This document shows positions 26,875-36,016 of a stretch of DNA of 64,000 bases, piece after piece (the first letter of the stretch is position 1; every line of letters begins with the position of its first letter). Below the pieces are notes generated by a model. The model ran no database searches and was not told the origin of the DNA. It saw nothing but the letters and a program-made list of their open reading frames with translations. Where the stretch lies: assembly GCA_021820445.1 (NCBI GenBank), contig JAKADN010000003.1, forward strand, positions 1 through 64,000, given 5' to 3'. The DNA comes from Nitrospirota bacterium (GTDB lineage Bacteria > Nitrospirota > Leptospirillia > Leptospirillales > Leptospirillaceae). The translations under genes were made by a program, and so were the position numbers.

Positions 26875-27774
26875 CTAAACGTTTCGGGATATCTCCCGGG
26901 ACCGGATTGCCATAGCCCGCACCGCTTCGATCAGGGCCCCCCGAACCCCCTGACGCTCGAGGGCTGCCAGCCCTTCGATCGTTGTCCCGGATGGAGAGGC
27001 GACCTTCGCCTTCAGGAGTTCCGGAAGGTGTCCCTTTTCAGCCAGCAGGGCTCCCGTCCCAAGGAGGGCCCAGGAGGCCAGCAGAGTGGCGGTCTCCCGG
27101 GACAATCCCTCCCGGACCCCTCCATCGGCCAGGGCTTCGGCGACGAGAGCCAGCAATCCGGGACCCGAACCGGCGATGGCGGTCGCCGCGTCGAAAGAAT
27201 CCTCCGGGAGCCACAGTGCCCGGCCCATCCCTGAAAAAAGGCTATAGACAAGGGTCTGCTCGGAGTGCGTCACCTCCTGGGAGGCCGTCAGAAGGGTCAT
27301 GCCCTTGCCGGCAGAAAGTGCGAGATTGGTCATGGAGCGCACCCAGCGGAGGTTCGGAACCTTCCGTCTAAGATGGGAGAGCGGGACGCCGGCCATGACG
27401 GAAACCGAAAGAACCTCCGAAGGAAGGGCCGACAATGCGTCCGACACCTCCGACTCTGACTTCAGAAAGACGCCCGGTTTGACGCAAAGGAAAAGCAGGT
27501 CGGGACTCTTTCCCTTTTTCATCAGAGCAAGAAGGGACGTCTCTCCTTCGATTCCCTCCCCCTTCAGGAGCTTCAGCACCTCCGGACTGGGATCGACGAC
27601 CGAGAGAGCCGGGCGAACACCCGCACGATTGCTCGCCAGATGGCGGGCGATGACGCCACCCATCTGCCCCCCTCCGACAACCCAGATGGTGCCGGGGAAC
27701 TCTCCCTCGGCAAACGATTTCGAAAGATGTCCGTTCTTCTGATTTTTTTTGCCTGACTTCCACGTATCGCTCAC
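26875..27774 (-). CDS. proC: pyrroline-5-carboxylate reductase
   Basis: ProC makes proline from pyrroline 5-carboxylate. The protein has the Rossmann motif IWVVGGGQMGGVIARHL, FLCVKPGVF and the substrate-binding region AIAGSGPGLLALVAEALADG with SRETATLLASW. I placed the start at the GTG whose last bases overlap the yggS stop (GTGA), giving 299 residues with a polar leader of about 28 residues; the longer open frame runs through yggS. The yggS-proC-yggT order is widely conserved. Confidence 0.94.
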   Translation of the reverse strand: MSDTWKSGKKNQKNGHLSKSFAEGEFPGTIWVVGGGQMGGVIARHLASNRAGVRPALSVVDPSPEVLKLLKGEGIEGETSLLALMKKGKSPDLLFLCVKPGVFLKSESEVSDALSALPSEVLSVSVMAGVPLSHLRRKVPNLRWVRSMTNLALSAGKGMTLLTASQEVTHSEQTLVYSLFSGMGRALWLPEDSFDAATAIAGSGPGLLALVAEALADGGVREGLSRETATLLASWALLGTGALLAEKGHLPELLKAKVASPSGTTIEGLAALERQGVRGALIEAVRAMAIRSREISRNV

Positions 27775-28454
27775 ACGATCCCTTCCTCGAAAAGAAGGCG
27801 GCCGATCCTCACCTCCGTGGCTCCGCAGCGGATCCCCTCCTCGAAATCCTCGGACATGCCCATCGAAAGCTCCACGAGAAAAGGCCAATGTCCCTTGAGG
27901 CGAATCCACCATTCCCTTGCATCTTCGAAAACCTTCCGCGTTTTGTCCTGACGGCCGGAAGGATCGGGGACAGGCCCCATGACGAGGAGCCCACAGATAT
28001 CGAGCCCCTCCAGAGTCGCAAGCGATCCGACCTCTTTTTCCAGTTCCTCCGGAAGAAAGCCGGACCGCCCTGGATCGCGCAGGATGTTCGCCTCCAGAAG
28101 GACGGACTGCGTCACCCCCTCGCGCGAAGCCAGATCGGACAGAAGACGGGCATGGGAGAGATTGTCCAGGGAATCGACCCGGAAGAGCGGTCTATAATGC
28201 TTCCGGAGGGACCGCCCCTGGATCGCTCCGATAAAATGCCAGGAGATTCCTTCATCAAGGGCGTTCCGCTTGCCCTCCCATTCTTCCCACCGATTTTCAC
28301 CGAGATGCGTCACGCCGGCATCGACCAGACTCCGGATTTCCTCGATGGTCCGCATCTTGGTCACCCCGACGAGGCGCGGGAGATCCGTCCGTCCTGCCGC
28401 CCGGGAGGCGGCTTCGATGCGGGCTCTGATTCTGGCGAGATTGGCCGGGATCAT
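27771..28454 (-). CDS. yggS: YggS family PLP homeostasis protein
   Basis: YggS/PROSC proteins bind pyridoxal phosphate and buffer its level, with effects on amino-acid metabolism. The 227-residue protein has LVGVTKMRTIEEIRSLVDAG with the PLP lysine, then HLGENRWEEW, WHFIGAIQGRSLRKH and LSMGMSEDFEEGIRCGATEV. The ATG overlaps the pgeF stop (ATGA) and fixes the start. It is followed by proC through a second 4-base overlap. Confidence 0.95.
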   Translation of the reverse strand: MIPANLARIRARIEAASRAAGRTDLPRLVGVTKMRTIEEIRSLVDAGVTHLGENRWEEWEGKRNALDEGISWHFIGAIQGRSLRKHYRPLFRVDSLDNLSHARLLSDLASREGVTQSVLLEANILRDPGRSGFLPEELEKEVGSLATLEGLDICGLLVMGPVPDPSGRQDKTRKVFEDAREWWIRLKGHWPFLVELSMGMSEDFEEGIRCGATEVRIGRLLFEEGIV

Positions 28455-29104
28455 CGCCTCTCTCTCCGGATATAGTTGAGCATCGACCGCCCTTTCCGGC
28501 GGTTCCCCCATCCCCGATGGGAAAAGAAGAGGTCCGGATGACACCGGGTGCAGAGAGGGATCCTTCCGATATTTTCCAGGGGAACCCCCACCTCGAGAAG
28601 CTGGTGCGTCACGAGCGCCCAGAGGTCAAGCGTTCGTCGCGGTCCCTGGACATAGCTCGGAGTGTTCGATCGGACGGCCTCCCAGACCTCGGGCCCGACC
28701 TCGAAACAGCAGGGTCCGATGGCCGGCCCGAGAACGACCCGAATGTCGGCCGGAAGGATCTTTCCCATCTCCCCGAACCGGCGGATGCCCGCCGGGACGA
28801 TCCCCGCCGCGGCCCCTCTCCAGCCCGCATGGAACGCCCCCACGAACTCCCCCGATTCCGCGGCGGCAAGTACAGGAAGGCAGTCGGCGGTAAAAACCCC
28901 CACCTCTTCGCCTTGATCCCCGGAGATGAGTCCGTCCCCCTCAAGGGGCCCCTCCTGGGACCTGGACTCCCTTGAGGAAAGGACCTGCGTGCCATGGGTC
29001 TGGCGAAGAACAAGGCATTGGGGACGCGGAGCACTCCCGACCGTTCCGAACCCATGATCGACACCGAGGGAGGAGAGGAGTGGATGGCGGAGAAAATCCT
29101 TCAT
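28451..29104 (-). CDS. pgeF: peptidoglycan editing factor PgeF (YfiH, laccase-domain)
   Basis: YfiH/PgeF proteins hydrolyse wrongly built UDP-MurNAc-Ser peptides and related substrates; older names are polyphenol oxidase or laccase domain. The 217-residue protein has the zinc-site motifs [25 protein letters not shown] and [15 protein letters not shown]. The length is slightly short but complete. It starts with an ATGA overlap on ftsZ. Its position next to murein genes fits an editing role. Confidence 0.92.
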   Translation of the reverse strand: MKDFLRHPLLSSLGVDHGFGTVGSAPRPQCLVLRQTHGTQVLSSRESRSQEGPLEGDGLISGDQGEEVGVFTADCLPVLAAAESGEFVGAFHAGWRGAAAGIVPAGIRRFGEMGKILPADIRVVLGPAIGPCCFEVGPEVWEAVRSNTPSYVQGPRRTLDLWALVTHQLLEVGVPLENIGRIPLCTRCHPDLFFSHRGWGNRRKGRSMLNYIRRERR

Positions 29105-30285
29105 TCCCCGCGTTTTCTCCAGATGGCGGGCCTTTCGTTGAGATCCCCCTCCGGCTCAAGTTCGGCGGGTTGGGTCTCCCGAAGAAGCGGACGGGGGGAC
29201 TGCCCCCCCTGTCTTCTGAGAAAGGCGGGAATCTCCTCCTGTCCATCGGCAGGAAGGGACTCGGCCGAAGAGCTCTCGGCCTTCCCAGGTGCCCGGTCGG
29301 CGGGTTGGTCGAATCCCGTCGCGATCACCGTGATATGGATCTCCTCCATCGGATGGTCTTCGACCACTGTTCCGAAGATCAGATTGGCCGATCCCTTTTC
29401 GGCCTCCTCCTCGATGAGTCGGGAGGCCTCGGTGATTTCGTTTAAGGTCATGTCCGAGCCTCCCCGGAAGTTCACGAGAATGCCTTTTGCCCCCCGGATC
29501 GAACTGTCCTCGAGAAGGGGGCTGTTTATGGCGGCACGGGCGGCCGTCAGAGCCCTCTCGGGTCCGGAGGCCGTTCCGATCCCCATGACGGCACGGCCCA
29601 TGTTGGCCATCGTCGTCTTCACATCGGCAAAGTCGAGATTGATGAGTCCCGGACGGGTAATGATGTCCGAGATCCCCTGGACACCCTGTCGCAGGACGTC
29701 GTCAGCCTTCTTGAAGGCATCGATGAGAGGGGTTCCCCTGTCGACCACCGATTCGAGCCGGTCGTTGGGAATCACGATCAGCGTGTCGGTGAACCGACGG
29801 AGTTCCCGAAGCCCCTCCTCGGCGTTCCGGCATCGTTTCGGCCCCTCGAAGCCGAAGGGGGTCGTCACAACCGCCACAGTGAGAATGCCGCTTTCGCGGG
29901 CCACCTGTGCGATCACCGGGGCCGCCCCTGTCCCCGTTCCGCCGCCCATTCCCGCCGTCACGAAGACCATGTCCGATCCGGCCACCGCTCCGCGAATCTT
30001 GTCGACGTCCTCAAGGGCGGAACGCCGGCCGACTTCGGGATTGGCACCGGCTCCCAGCCCCCTGCTGACGGCGCTTCCGATCTGGATCCTGTGGGCATCG
30101 ATCCGGTTTAGGGCCTGAAGATCGGTGTTGACCGCCACGAACTCAACGCCCTTCAGGTCGGACATGATCATGGTGTGAATGGCATTGCACCCCCCACCGC
30201 CCACTCCGATGACAAGGATGCGGGCCCCGAGGATTCCGGACTGCTTGTAGTCGATCAAGGGCTCTTCACCCCATTCTGGATCCAT
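29101..30285 (-). CDS. ftsZ: cell division protein FtsZ
   Basis: FtsZ polymerises into the Z ring. The 394-residue protein has [11 protein letters not shown], the tubulin signature [21 protein letters not shown] and the C-terminal domain. I used the ATG giving MDPEWGEEP, with GGAG 8 bases upstream, rather than one seven codons earlier. After the core, the tail has a typical partner-binding peptide [10 protein letters not shown] but then runs about 35 more residues to a second, similar-looking end [11 protein letters not shown] hairpin (30299-30314) lies just upstream of the ribosome site. Confidence 0.98.
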   Translation of the reverse strand: MDPEWGEEPLIDYKQSGILGARILVIGVGGGGCNAIHTMIMSDLKGVEFVAVNTDLQALNRIDAHRIQIGSAVSRGLGAGANPEVGRRSALEDVDKIRGAVAGSDMVFVTAGMGGGTGTGAAPVIAQVARESGILTVAVVTTPFGFEGPKRCRNAEEGLRELRRFTDTLIVIPNDRLESVVDRGTPLIDAFKKADDVLRQGVQGISDIITRPGLINLDFADVKTTMANMGRAVMGIGTASGPERALTAARAAINSPLLEDSSIRGAKGILVNFRGGSDMTLNEITEASRLIEEEAEKGSANLIFGTVVEDHPMEEIHITVIATGFDQPADRAPGKAESSSAESLPADGQEEIPAFLRRQGGQSPRPLLRETQPAELEPEGDLNERPAIWRKRGE

Positions 30286-30298
30286 TCCCACACTCCAA

Positions 30299-30314
30299 GG
30301 AGCCAAGCGGCTCC
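30299..30314 (-). promoter_or_regulatory. hairpin upstream of the ftsZ ribosome-binding site
   Basis: GGAGCC and GGCTCC form a six-pair stem with a four-base loop, 14 bases before the ftsZ ATG and next to its GGAG site. It could tune ftsZ translation relative to ftsA. No T tract follows, so it is not an intrinsic terminator. The role is inferred only from position. Confidence 0.35.
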
Positions 30315-30392
30315 GAACTGTTAACGATCATGAGAGGTCAATCGGCCCGCCAGCGGCGAGATGTCCTCCGGAAACCTTCCCTGTTTGGTCCG

Positions 30393-31679
30393 TCAGATGA
30401 TTTCCCGAAGCCAGTTCCAGATCCTGACACCGGACGAGGCCGTCGGGCCTTTTCTCGGTTCTTGCGATTCCTGGAAAGGGGCGTCTTCCCGGTGGGGGAG
30501 ATCCTGAGGTCCCCACTGATCCCTCGCAAAATAAAGGAGGCCAATGGCCGATGCGAACTCGGGAGCGGAGGCCTGATCAACCAGGCCCTGGACGCGCAGA
30601 CCGGTTTGTCCGACGGAAACGGGCATCTCGAAGATCTTTTCCGCAAACGGCACAATGTTCGGCATCCGGGCGACGCCCCCCACAAGGACGACTCCCCGGG
30701 CGAGGAAGGCGTTCTGGCGCATCCGGTCCAGGTCTCCCTTGACGCGCGTCAAAATTTCCTCGAGCCTTGCCTCGACGACCTCCCGAACCTGGGTCCTGCG
30801 GAGAGAACCTTGCGGACTTTCCTCGGAAACGGGGGGGTTCGTTGCCCCCTCCTCTTCCGGAGCCTCAGGAGGCGTAGACTGCCCCGGGGAGCTGAAAACC
30901 TCCTTTTTGATCCGCTCTGCCTCGGACTGGGAAATCCGCATGACTGCGGCCAGGTCCTTCGTCATGGCCGCTCCCCCCAAAGGAATGATGCGGACCCCGG
31001 AGAGGGCGCCGTTCTGATAAAGAACCATCCCAGTTGTTCCACCCCCGATATCGACGACGCACACCCCAAGCTCCTTGTCGTCCTCGGTCAGAACTGCCCG
31101 CGCACTTGCAAGAGGCTGCAGAACGAGGTCTCCGTCACGAACCGTGAGCCCGGACCTTTCAACACTTCGCTTGAGGTTTGCGAGCACCATGTCGGAACCC
31201 CGGATGACATGGACCAGTGCCTCCAGACGGGCCCCCACCATTCCGACGGGATTCACGATGCCTCCCTGTTCATCGATCCGGTAGGACTTGGGAATGGTGT
31301 GGAGAAGTTCGGAGGACTGACAGCCCATCATCGTTCGGGCTTCCTGCAAGATCCTGTCGATATCCGTCGCCAGGACCTCCCGGTCCTTGAGGGCGATCAT
31401 CACCCGCTGGTCCTGGCCGTCGATCTCGCCTCCCGCGAATCCGACAACGACACGGGAAACGGGACAGCTCGCCTTCCGGACCGCGACGTCGACCGCCTTC
31501 CGGATGGCCGCCACCGTCTGCTGCACATCCACAATCGTCCCGTTCCTGATGCCGTTTTGTGTCGATGCGGTCCCGATCCCGACGATCTCGAACCGGTCGT
31601 CATCGATGGCCTGCCCCAATACGGCACACACCTTTGTCGAACCCAAATCAATGGCTGCAAATACTGGTTGATCCGTCAT
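30393..31679 (-). CDS. ftsA: cell division protein FtsA
   Basis: FtsA is the actin-like protein that ties FtsZ to the membrane. The 428-residue protein has the ATPase phosphate motif AAIDLGSTKVCAVLGQ, VVDIGGGTTGMVLYQNGAL and LVGGVARMPN. The C-terminal amphipathic membrane anchor reads VRIWNWLREII. An insertion of about 30 residues rich in Pro and Glu (around 285-315, from SSPGQSTPPEAPEEEG) splits the usual region after AERIKKE; it is probably a flexible loop. I chose the ATG giving MTDQPVFAA. Confidence 0.97.
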   Translation of the reverse strand: MTDQPVFAAIDLGSTKVCAVLGQAIDDDRFEIVGIGTASTQNGIRNGTIVDVQQTVAAIRKAVDVAVRKASCPVSRVVVGFAGGEIDGQDQRVMIALKDREVLATDIDRILQEARTMMGCQSSELLHTIPKSYRIDEQGGIVNPVGMVGARLEALVHVIRGSDMVLANLKRSVERSGLTVRDGDLVLQPLASARAVLTEDDKELGVCVVDIGGGTTGMVLYQNGALSGVRIIPLGGAAMTKDLAAVMRISQSEAERIKKEVFSSPGQSTPPEAPEEEGATNPPVSEESPQGSLRRTQVREVVEARLEEILTRVKGDLDRMRQNAFLARGVVLVGGVARMPNIVPFAEKIFEMPVSVGQTGLRVQGLVDQASAPEFASAIGLLYFARDQWGPQDLPHREDAPFQESQEPRKGPTASSGVRIWNWLREII

Positions 31680-31794
31680 CTGATGCCTCTGTCTCCCCTG
31701 AAAATTTAAAGTGCCCGCCCGGCTCTTCCCGAAGCCTGCCCATTTTCTCACAACGGGGGAAGTGTCTCAACAGATCGAAACGGAAAGGATCCCC

Positions 31795-32640
31795 TCAGGA
31801 ACGGCCTTCTTTTTTCCCGGAATGGGAAGAGGAAGGGGTGTGATTTTCCAGAGTTGGACGAAGAATCAGCATTCCCTTGAAGCGCAGGTCGATGCCTTCG
31901 GGGAGCTTGCCGGTGGCCAGGACGCCGGACTTTTTCAGATAGGCGCGGAAAAGGTGGAACGGTGCACAGCCGAGATCCGTTCCCAACAGGAGCACCGGCA
32001 GATTATGGGCGGGGTAGAAGCGAACTTCATGGGGCCCGTTCAGGCTGAACCACTGCCCCGAGGGTGCCCCTTCCGAGCGGCATTTACGAACAGTCTCGAT
32101 GGTGCGGACCAGACGTATTCCGGTCGGGCGGGTCAGGGGGGAGCGCACGATGACCTGGGGGAGAGCCCCCGTCCCCGGATAGGACCGCCCCATGAGAGAG
32201 AGCCCCTGCGCGTTCAGATAGGAAACCCTTGCAGGGACGGCCGTCGCCAGAGGCGCCTGAAAAGCCATGAGACCGTAGGCCGGGCGCAAGAGGCCCACCG
32301 GCGTCCACACCTTGACGCGAACGACGCGTCCTGTTCCAGGAAGATCCTTTTCACTGACGGACTCGATCCAGGGATGGGACTCTTTCAGCCTTTCGAGGGG
32401 TTCCCGGTCCAGATAGGGCAAGGTGCGGTACCGCACACGCGAAAGCCATCCGGCGACGAGTTCTCTGTCAAGAACTTCCGGGCCAAGGATCGTGACCGTG
32501 AAAGAGCGGGCCGGAGAGTGAAAGAGTCCCCGGAGAAAAAATCCTCCCCACAAGAGCCAGAAGAGAAGAAGAAGAATGTATCGGCCAGATCCGGGCCTCA
32601 GGAAGGAGGGTTTCCCCGGCCCGGAATCCCCTGTTCCCAT
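31795..32640 (-). CDS. ftsQ: cell division protein FtsQ
   Basis: FtsQ is a bitopic division protein that links early and late divisome parts. The 281-residue protein has one transmembrane helix (about 27-46, YILLLLFWLLWGGFFLRGLF). A POTRA-like region follows (FTVTILGPEVLDRELVAG) and then the FtsQ/DivIB beta domain (WIESVSEKDLPGTGRVVRVKV). Sequence is divergent, as usual, and position between ddl and ftsA supports the call. The ATG overlaps the ddl stop by one base. Confidence 0.92.
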   Translation of the reverse strand: MGTGDSGPGKPSFLRPGSGRYILLLLFWLLWGGFFLRGLFHSPARSFTVTILGPEVLDRELVAGWLSRVRYRTLPYLDREPLERLKESHPWIESVSEKDLPGTGRVVRVKVWTPVGLLRPAYGLMAFQAPLATAVPARVSYLNAQGLSLMGRSYPGTGALPQVIVRSPLTRPTGIRLVRTIETVRKCRSEGAPSGQWFSLNGPHEVRFYPAHNLPVLLLGTDLGCAPFHLFRAYLKKSGVLATGKLPEGIDLRFKGMLILRPTLENHTPSSSHSGKKEGRS

Positions 32641-33617
32641 CAGAGGCCGGCATGGACAGTGGAGCGCTCCCCGTCAAGGCGGGCTGTCCACAGGAGCTCC
32701 AGAAGAAGATCGGTAAAAGTGAGTCCTGCGTGGGAGGCGATTTCCGGCAACAGGGAGGTCGGAGTCAGCCCCGGAAGGGTGTTCACCTCGAGAACGACGA
32801 AGACCCCTTCCTCGTTCAGGATCGTATCGAGACGACTGGTCCCCCGAAGCTCGAGGATCCGGTGGGCCTCCAGCGTCGACTCGGCCAGCTCGCTCAGGAG
32901 GGTGTCGGAGAGGGGTGCCGGACAAATATGGCGGGAGGCCCCGGGCGAGTATTTTGAGGCATAGGTATAGAACGGTTCGGCGTTTCCCGGAATAATCTCG
33001 ATGGCCCCGAGAAAGCGGTCGGACAGAACGGCCGACTGGATTTCCCTTCCGCGGATGCATTGCTCGATCAGGACCCACGGAGAATACTCGCCCGCGAGAG
33101 TGACCGCCTGGGCGAGCTCCTCGCGGCGCTCGATCCGACGGACCCCGATGGAGGATCCTCCGGACTCCGGCTTGACCATGTAGGGCGGGTCGAAGGAGAC
33201 GCTGTCGGCACGGAAGTCCGATCCTATCCTGTGGGCATAGGTCAGCGGAACGGCAAGTCCCCTCTCCCGGAAGAGGGCTCGCGAACGCATCTTGGACATC
33301 CCGATCGCCGACCCGAGCACGCCGGAGCCGGTATAGGGAATTTTCATAATTTCAAGAAAACCCTGGAGCGTCCCGTTTTCCCCCGCGCCACCATGGGTGG
33401 CGAGAAAGGCCACATCCGGAGCAAATTCAGAAAGAGTCATCGCCAGAGTCCGGTCTGCTTCGAGCTCCCGGACTTCAAATCCTGCCTGGACAAGGGCTCC
33501 GGAGACAGCCTTTGAGGAAACCCTTGATACCTGAGCCTCCTCTGATTCTCCACCACAGAGAACCGCCACCTTCCTGATTCCTTTTTCCTTGAGCATTGCC
33601 TGCGTTATGCGTTCCAC
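32640..33617 (-). CDS. ddl: D-alanine-D-alanine ligase
   Basis: Ddl makes the D-Ala-D-Ala end of the stem peptide. The 325-residue ATP-grasp protein has VLCGGESEEAQVSRVSS at its start, FLATHGGAGENGTLQGFLE, PPYMVKPESGGSSIGV and VLEVNTLPGLTPTSLLPE. The GTG start lies 13 bases inside murB; an ATG seven codons later is possible. It sits between murB and ftsQ as in many dcw clusters. Confidence 0.97.
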   Translation of the reverse strand: MERITQAMLKEKGIRKVAVLCGGESEEAQVSRVSSKAVSGALVQAGFEVRELEADRTLAMTLSEFAPDVAFLATHGGAGENGTLQGFLEIMKIPYTGSGVLGSAIGMSKMRSRALFRERGLAVPLTYAHRIGSDFRADSVSFDPPYMVKPESGGSSIGVRRIERREELAQAVTLAGEYSPWVLIEQCIRGREIQSAVLSDRFLGAIEIIPGNAEPFYTYASKYSPGASRHICPAPLSDTLLSELAESTLEAHRILELRGTSRLDTILNEEGVFVVLEVNTLPGLTPTSLLPEIASHAGLTFTDLLLELLWTARLDGERSTVHAGL

Positions 33618-34564
33618 ATTCTCACCTCAGGTTCCAGAACCACACCCCAATGCTCCCTGACCCGCTGGGCCACGTACTCCAAAAGATCCCGAAATTCCCG
33701 TTCGGATCCACCGCCCGTATTGACAAAAAAATTGGCATGGCGGAGAGAAACCATGATTCCTCCCCGTCGCTCGCCCTTGAGACCCGCCTCCTCGATGAGT
33801 CGGCCTGCCGTATACCCCTCCGGTCCATCGCCGGGGTTTCTGAAAACGGATCCCAGGCTCGGCTCTTCAAGCGGCTGCGTTCGTTTCCTGTAGTCGAGAT
33901 GACGGGTCAGGAGCGCCAGACAGACTTCAGGAGCGGTGCATGGACCCGACAGAAGCGCTCCCAGGAGCACGCTTCCCCTCGGAAGGCTTTCCTGAGCGGA
34001 GGCGGCCATGCTTTGGTCCTGGCGGCCGGAAAAACACGAGGTCCGGTATCCGTATCCCAGTCTCTCCGCAGAAATTGTCTCGACAGTGCCAGAAGGAGTC
34101 ATGACGGTCACGCTCTTGCAGAGATCCGACCATTCCCGTCCCCCTGCCCCCGCATTCATGACGGCGGCGCCGCCCACCGTTCCGGGAATTCCGGAGAGAA
34201 ACTCAAAGCCTCCGACTCCCCGTCTGGCCGCTTCGCGGGCGAGGGCCGGCAGGGGATATCCCGCCTCGGCATAAACCTCCCCCTCCTCCGTCCAGCGGCA
34301 AGCCGATGCCCAATCGCCGGGTTCGAAACGGACAAGCGTTCCTTCAATTCCCTGGTCAGGAAAGAGGATATTGCTTCCCCGGCCGGAGAAGACAAGAGGG
34401 CCGGGGAGTTTGTTCCGGCTCTTAAGGTCAAAGACCTCTTCCATCTCTTCGGCTGAGGAGACGCAGACGACCGAGGAGATCGGTCCTCCGATCCGGATCG
34501 AGGAATAACGGCTCAGACGTTCACGGGATCGGATTCGCGGGCGACGAGTGAGACTGGCTCCCAC
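33605..34564 (-). CDS. murB: UDP-N-acetylenolpyruvoylglucosamine reductase
   Basis: MurB reduces the enolpyruvyl group to give UDP-MurNAc. The 319-residue flavoprotein has the FAD region SRYSSIRIGGP, the phosphate loop GRGSNILF, GFEFLSGIPGTVGGAAVMNA and the C-terminal SLGSVFRNPGDG with AGRLIEEAGLKG. The GTG start has AAGGAA about 8 bases upstream and overlaps the murC end by 52 bases, so a later start is not excluded, but the core begins soon after. Confidence 0.96.
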   Translation of the reverse strand: MGASLTRRPRIRSRERLSRYSSIRIGGPISSVVCVSSAEEMEEVFDLKSRNKLPGPLVFSGRGSNILFPDQGIEGTLVRFEPGDWASACRWTEEGEVYAEAGYPLPALAREAARRGVGGFEFLSGIPGTVGGAAVMNAGAGGREWSDLCKSVTVMTPSGTVETISAERLGYGYRTSCFSGRQDQSMAASAQESLPRGSVLLGALLSGPCTAPEVCLALLTRHLDYRKRTQPLEEPSLGSVFRNPGDGPEGYTAGRLIEEAGLKGERRGGIMVSLRHANFFVNTGGGSEREFRDLLEYVAQRVREHWGVVLEPEVRMWNA

Positions 34565-35925
34565 AGAAGAAATTCCTTTCCAAGACGCGTGATGTCCCCT
34601 GCCCCAAGAGTCAGGAGCAGGTCACCCGGCTTCAACAGGGAGAGCAGTCGGGTCATCCAGCATTCGCGGCGAGGCTCATAGTCGACCTTTTCTCCCCAGC
34701 GATCTCTCATCTTGTGGTAAAGGGCCTCCCCGGCCACTCCCGGAATCGGCTCTTCTCCCGCGGCATAGATCTCCGTCACCAAAATTCTGTCGGCATCCCC
34801 GAAGGCTTCGACGAAAGCGTTCTGGAGATCCCTGACCCGGGTGAAACGATGGGGCTGAAAAACGGCGACGATTCGGCGCTTCGGATAGGCCTGCCGGGCC
34901 GCAGAGAGGGTTGCACGGATCTCTGTGGGGTGATGGCCGTAATCATCCACCACAAGGACCCCGTCTTTTTCGCCGAGGATCGTGAAGCGCCTTCCGACGC
35001 TGACGAAGCCGGCGAGGGCCCTTTGCATCGTTTCCGGAGATATTTCAAGACAGGTTCCGACGCAGATTGCGGCCAGGGCGTTCAGAACGTTGTGGATGCC
35101 GGGGACCTTCAGGGAAAAACGTCCCCAGAAGGCTCCGTCGACCAGGACGTCGAAAGCCGATCCCACCCCTTCGAAGGCGATATTCACCGCCCTGACGCGC
35201 GCCTCCTGGGAGAGGCCATAGGTCAGTGGGACGGTGGAGAGTCGCGAGACAACGGAGACGATTCCCGGATCATCGATGCACAGAACCCCGATCCCCCCGA
35301 CTTCTCCCGCATCGAGGTATGTGGCAAAGGCCTCGACGAGCGTCTCGAAGGTTCCGTAAAAGTCCATATGCTCGCGGTCGATGTTTGTCACGACCCGGAT
35401 CCGGGGTTCGAGCTTCAGGAATGATCCGTCGCTTTCGTCCGCTTCCGTGACAAAATAGGGCGACTTCCCGACAAGGGCGCACCCCGGGAAGGTGCTGACC
35501 TTTCCTCCCACGACGCAGGTCGGGTCCAATCCGGCCGCGAGAAGAACCGTGGCGATCATCGAAGTTGTGGTCGTCTTTCCATGAGAGCCGGTCACTGCGA
35601 TCCCGAAGGCGGAATTCAAAAGCTCCGCCAAAATGTCTCCCCGGTGAACGACGGGAATTCCTCGCGTGATGGCCGCCGTCCATTCCGGATTTCCCGGCTT
35701 GATCGCAGAGGACACGACGACGCGGGAGACGTCGTTCATGTGGGAGGCCGCGTGGCCTTCCATGATGGTCGCCCCTTTTTCTGCCAACCGCCGGGTGCAG
35801 TCGTTCGCTCCGATGTCCGAGCCCGAAACGGCCACGCCTCTTTCCAGAAGGATTTCGGCAATGGGAGCCATTCCCGCCCCGCCAATTCCGATAAAATGGA
35901 CCTTCTTTCCCGTTTTCTTGCGCAT
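34513..35925 (-). CDS. murC: UDP-N-acetylmuramate-L-alanine ligase
   Basis: MurC adds L-alanine to UDP-MurNAc. The 470-residue ligase has the N-terminal nucleotide fold VHFIGIGGAGMAPIAEILLERG, the ATP loop VTGSHGKTTTTSMIA, TEADESDGSFL and VVDDYGHHPTEIRATL. The start is the ATG with GGAGG 6 bases upstream, giving MRKKTGKK. It follows murG by 91 bases and overlaps murB. Confidence 0.98.
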   Translation of the reverse strand: MRKKTGKKVHFIGIGGAGMAPIAEILLERGVAVSGSDIGANDCTRRLAEKGATIMEGHAASHMNDVSRVVVSSAIKPGNPEWTAAITRGIPVVHRGDILAELLNSAFGIAVTGSHGKTTTTSMIATVLLAAGLDPTCVVGGKVSTFPGCALVGKSPYFVTEADESDGSFLKLEPRIRVVTNIDREHMDFYGTFETLVEAFATYLDAGEVGGIGVLCIDDPGIVSVVSRLSTVPLTYGLSQEARVRAVNIAFEGVGSAFDVLVDGAFWGRFSLKVPGIHNVLNALAAICVGTCLEISPETMQRALAGFVSVGRRFTILGEKDGVLVVDDYGHHPTEIRATLSAARQAYPKRRIVAVFQPHRFTRVRDLQNAFVEAFGDADRILVTEIYAAGEEPIPGVAGEALYHKMRDRWGEKVDYEPRRECWMTRLLSLLKPGDLLLTLGAGDITRLGKEFLLWEPVSLVARESDPVNV

Positions 35926-36016
35926 CGCGCCCTCCGAGGTTTCTTCCACTATTGTAACGGATTGACCCTCATGTTCCAAGATGATCCATAATACACAGAG
36001 TAAGAATCAAATATAT

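Noticed and set aside
30330-31709. A 459-codon plus-strand frame opposite ftsA
   Set aside because: FtsA motifs on the other strand are unambiguous; this frame is compositional.
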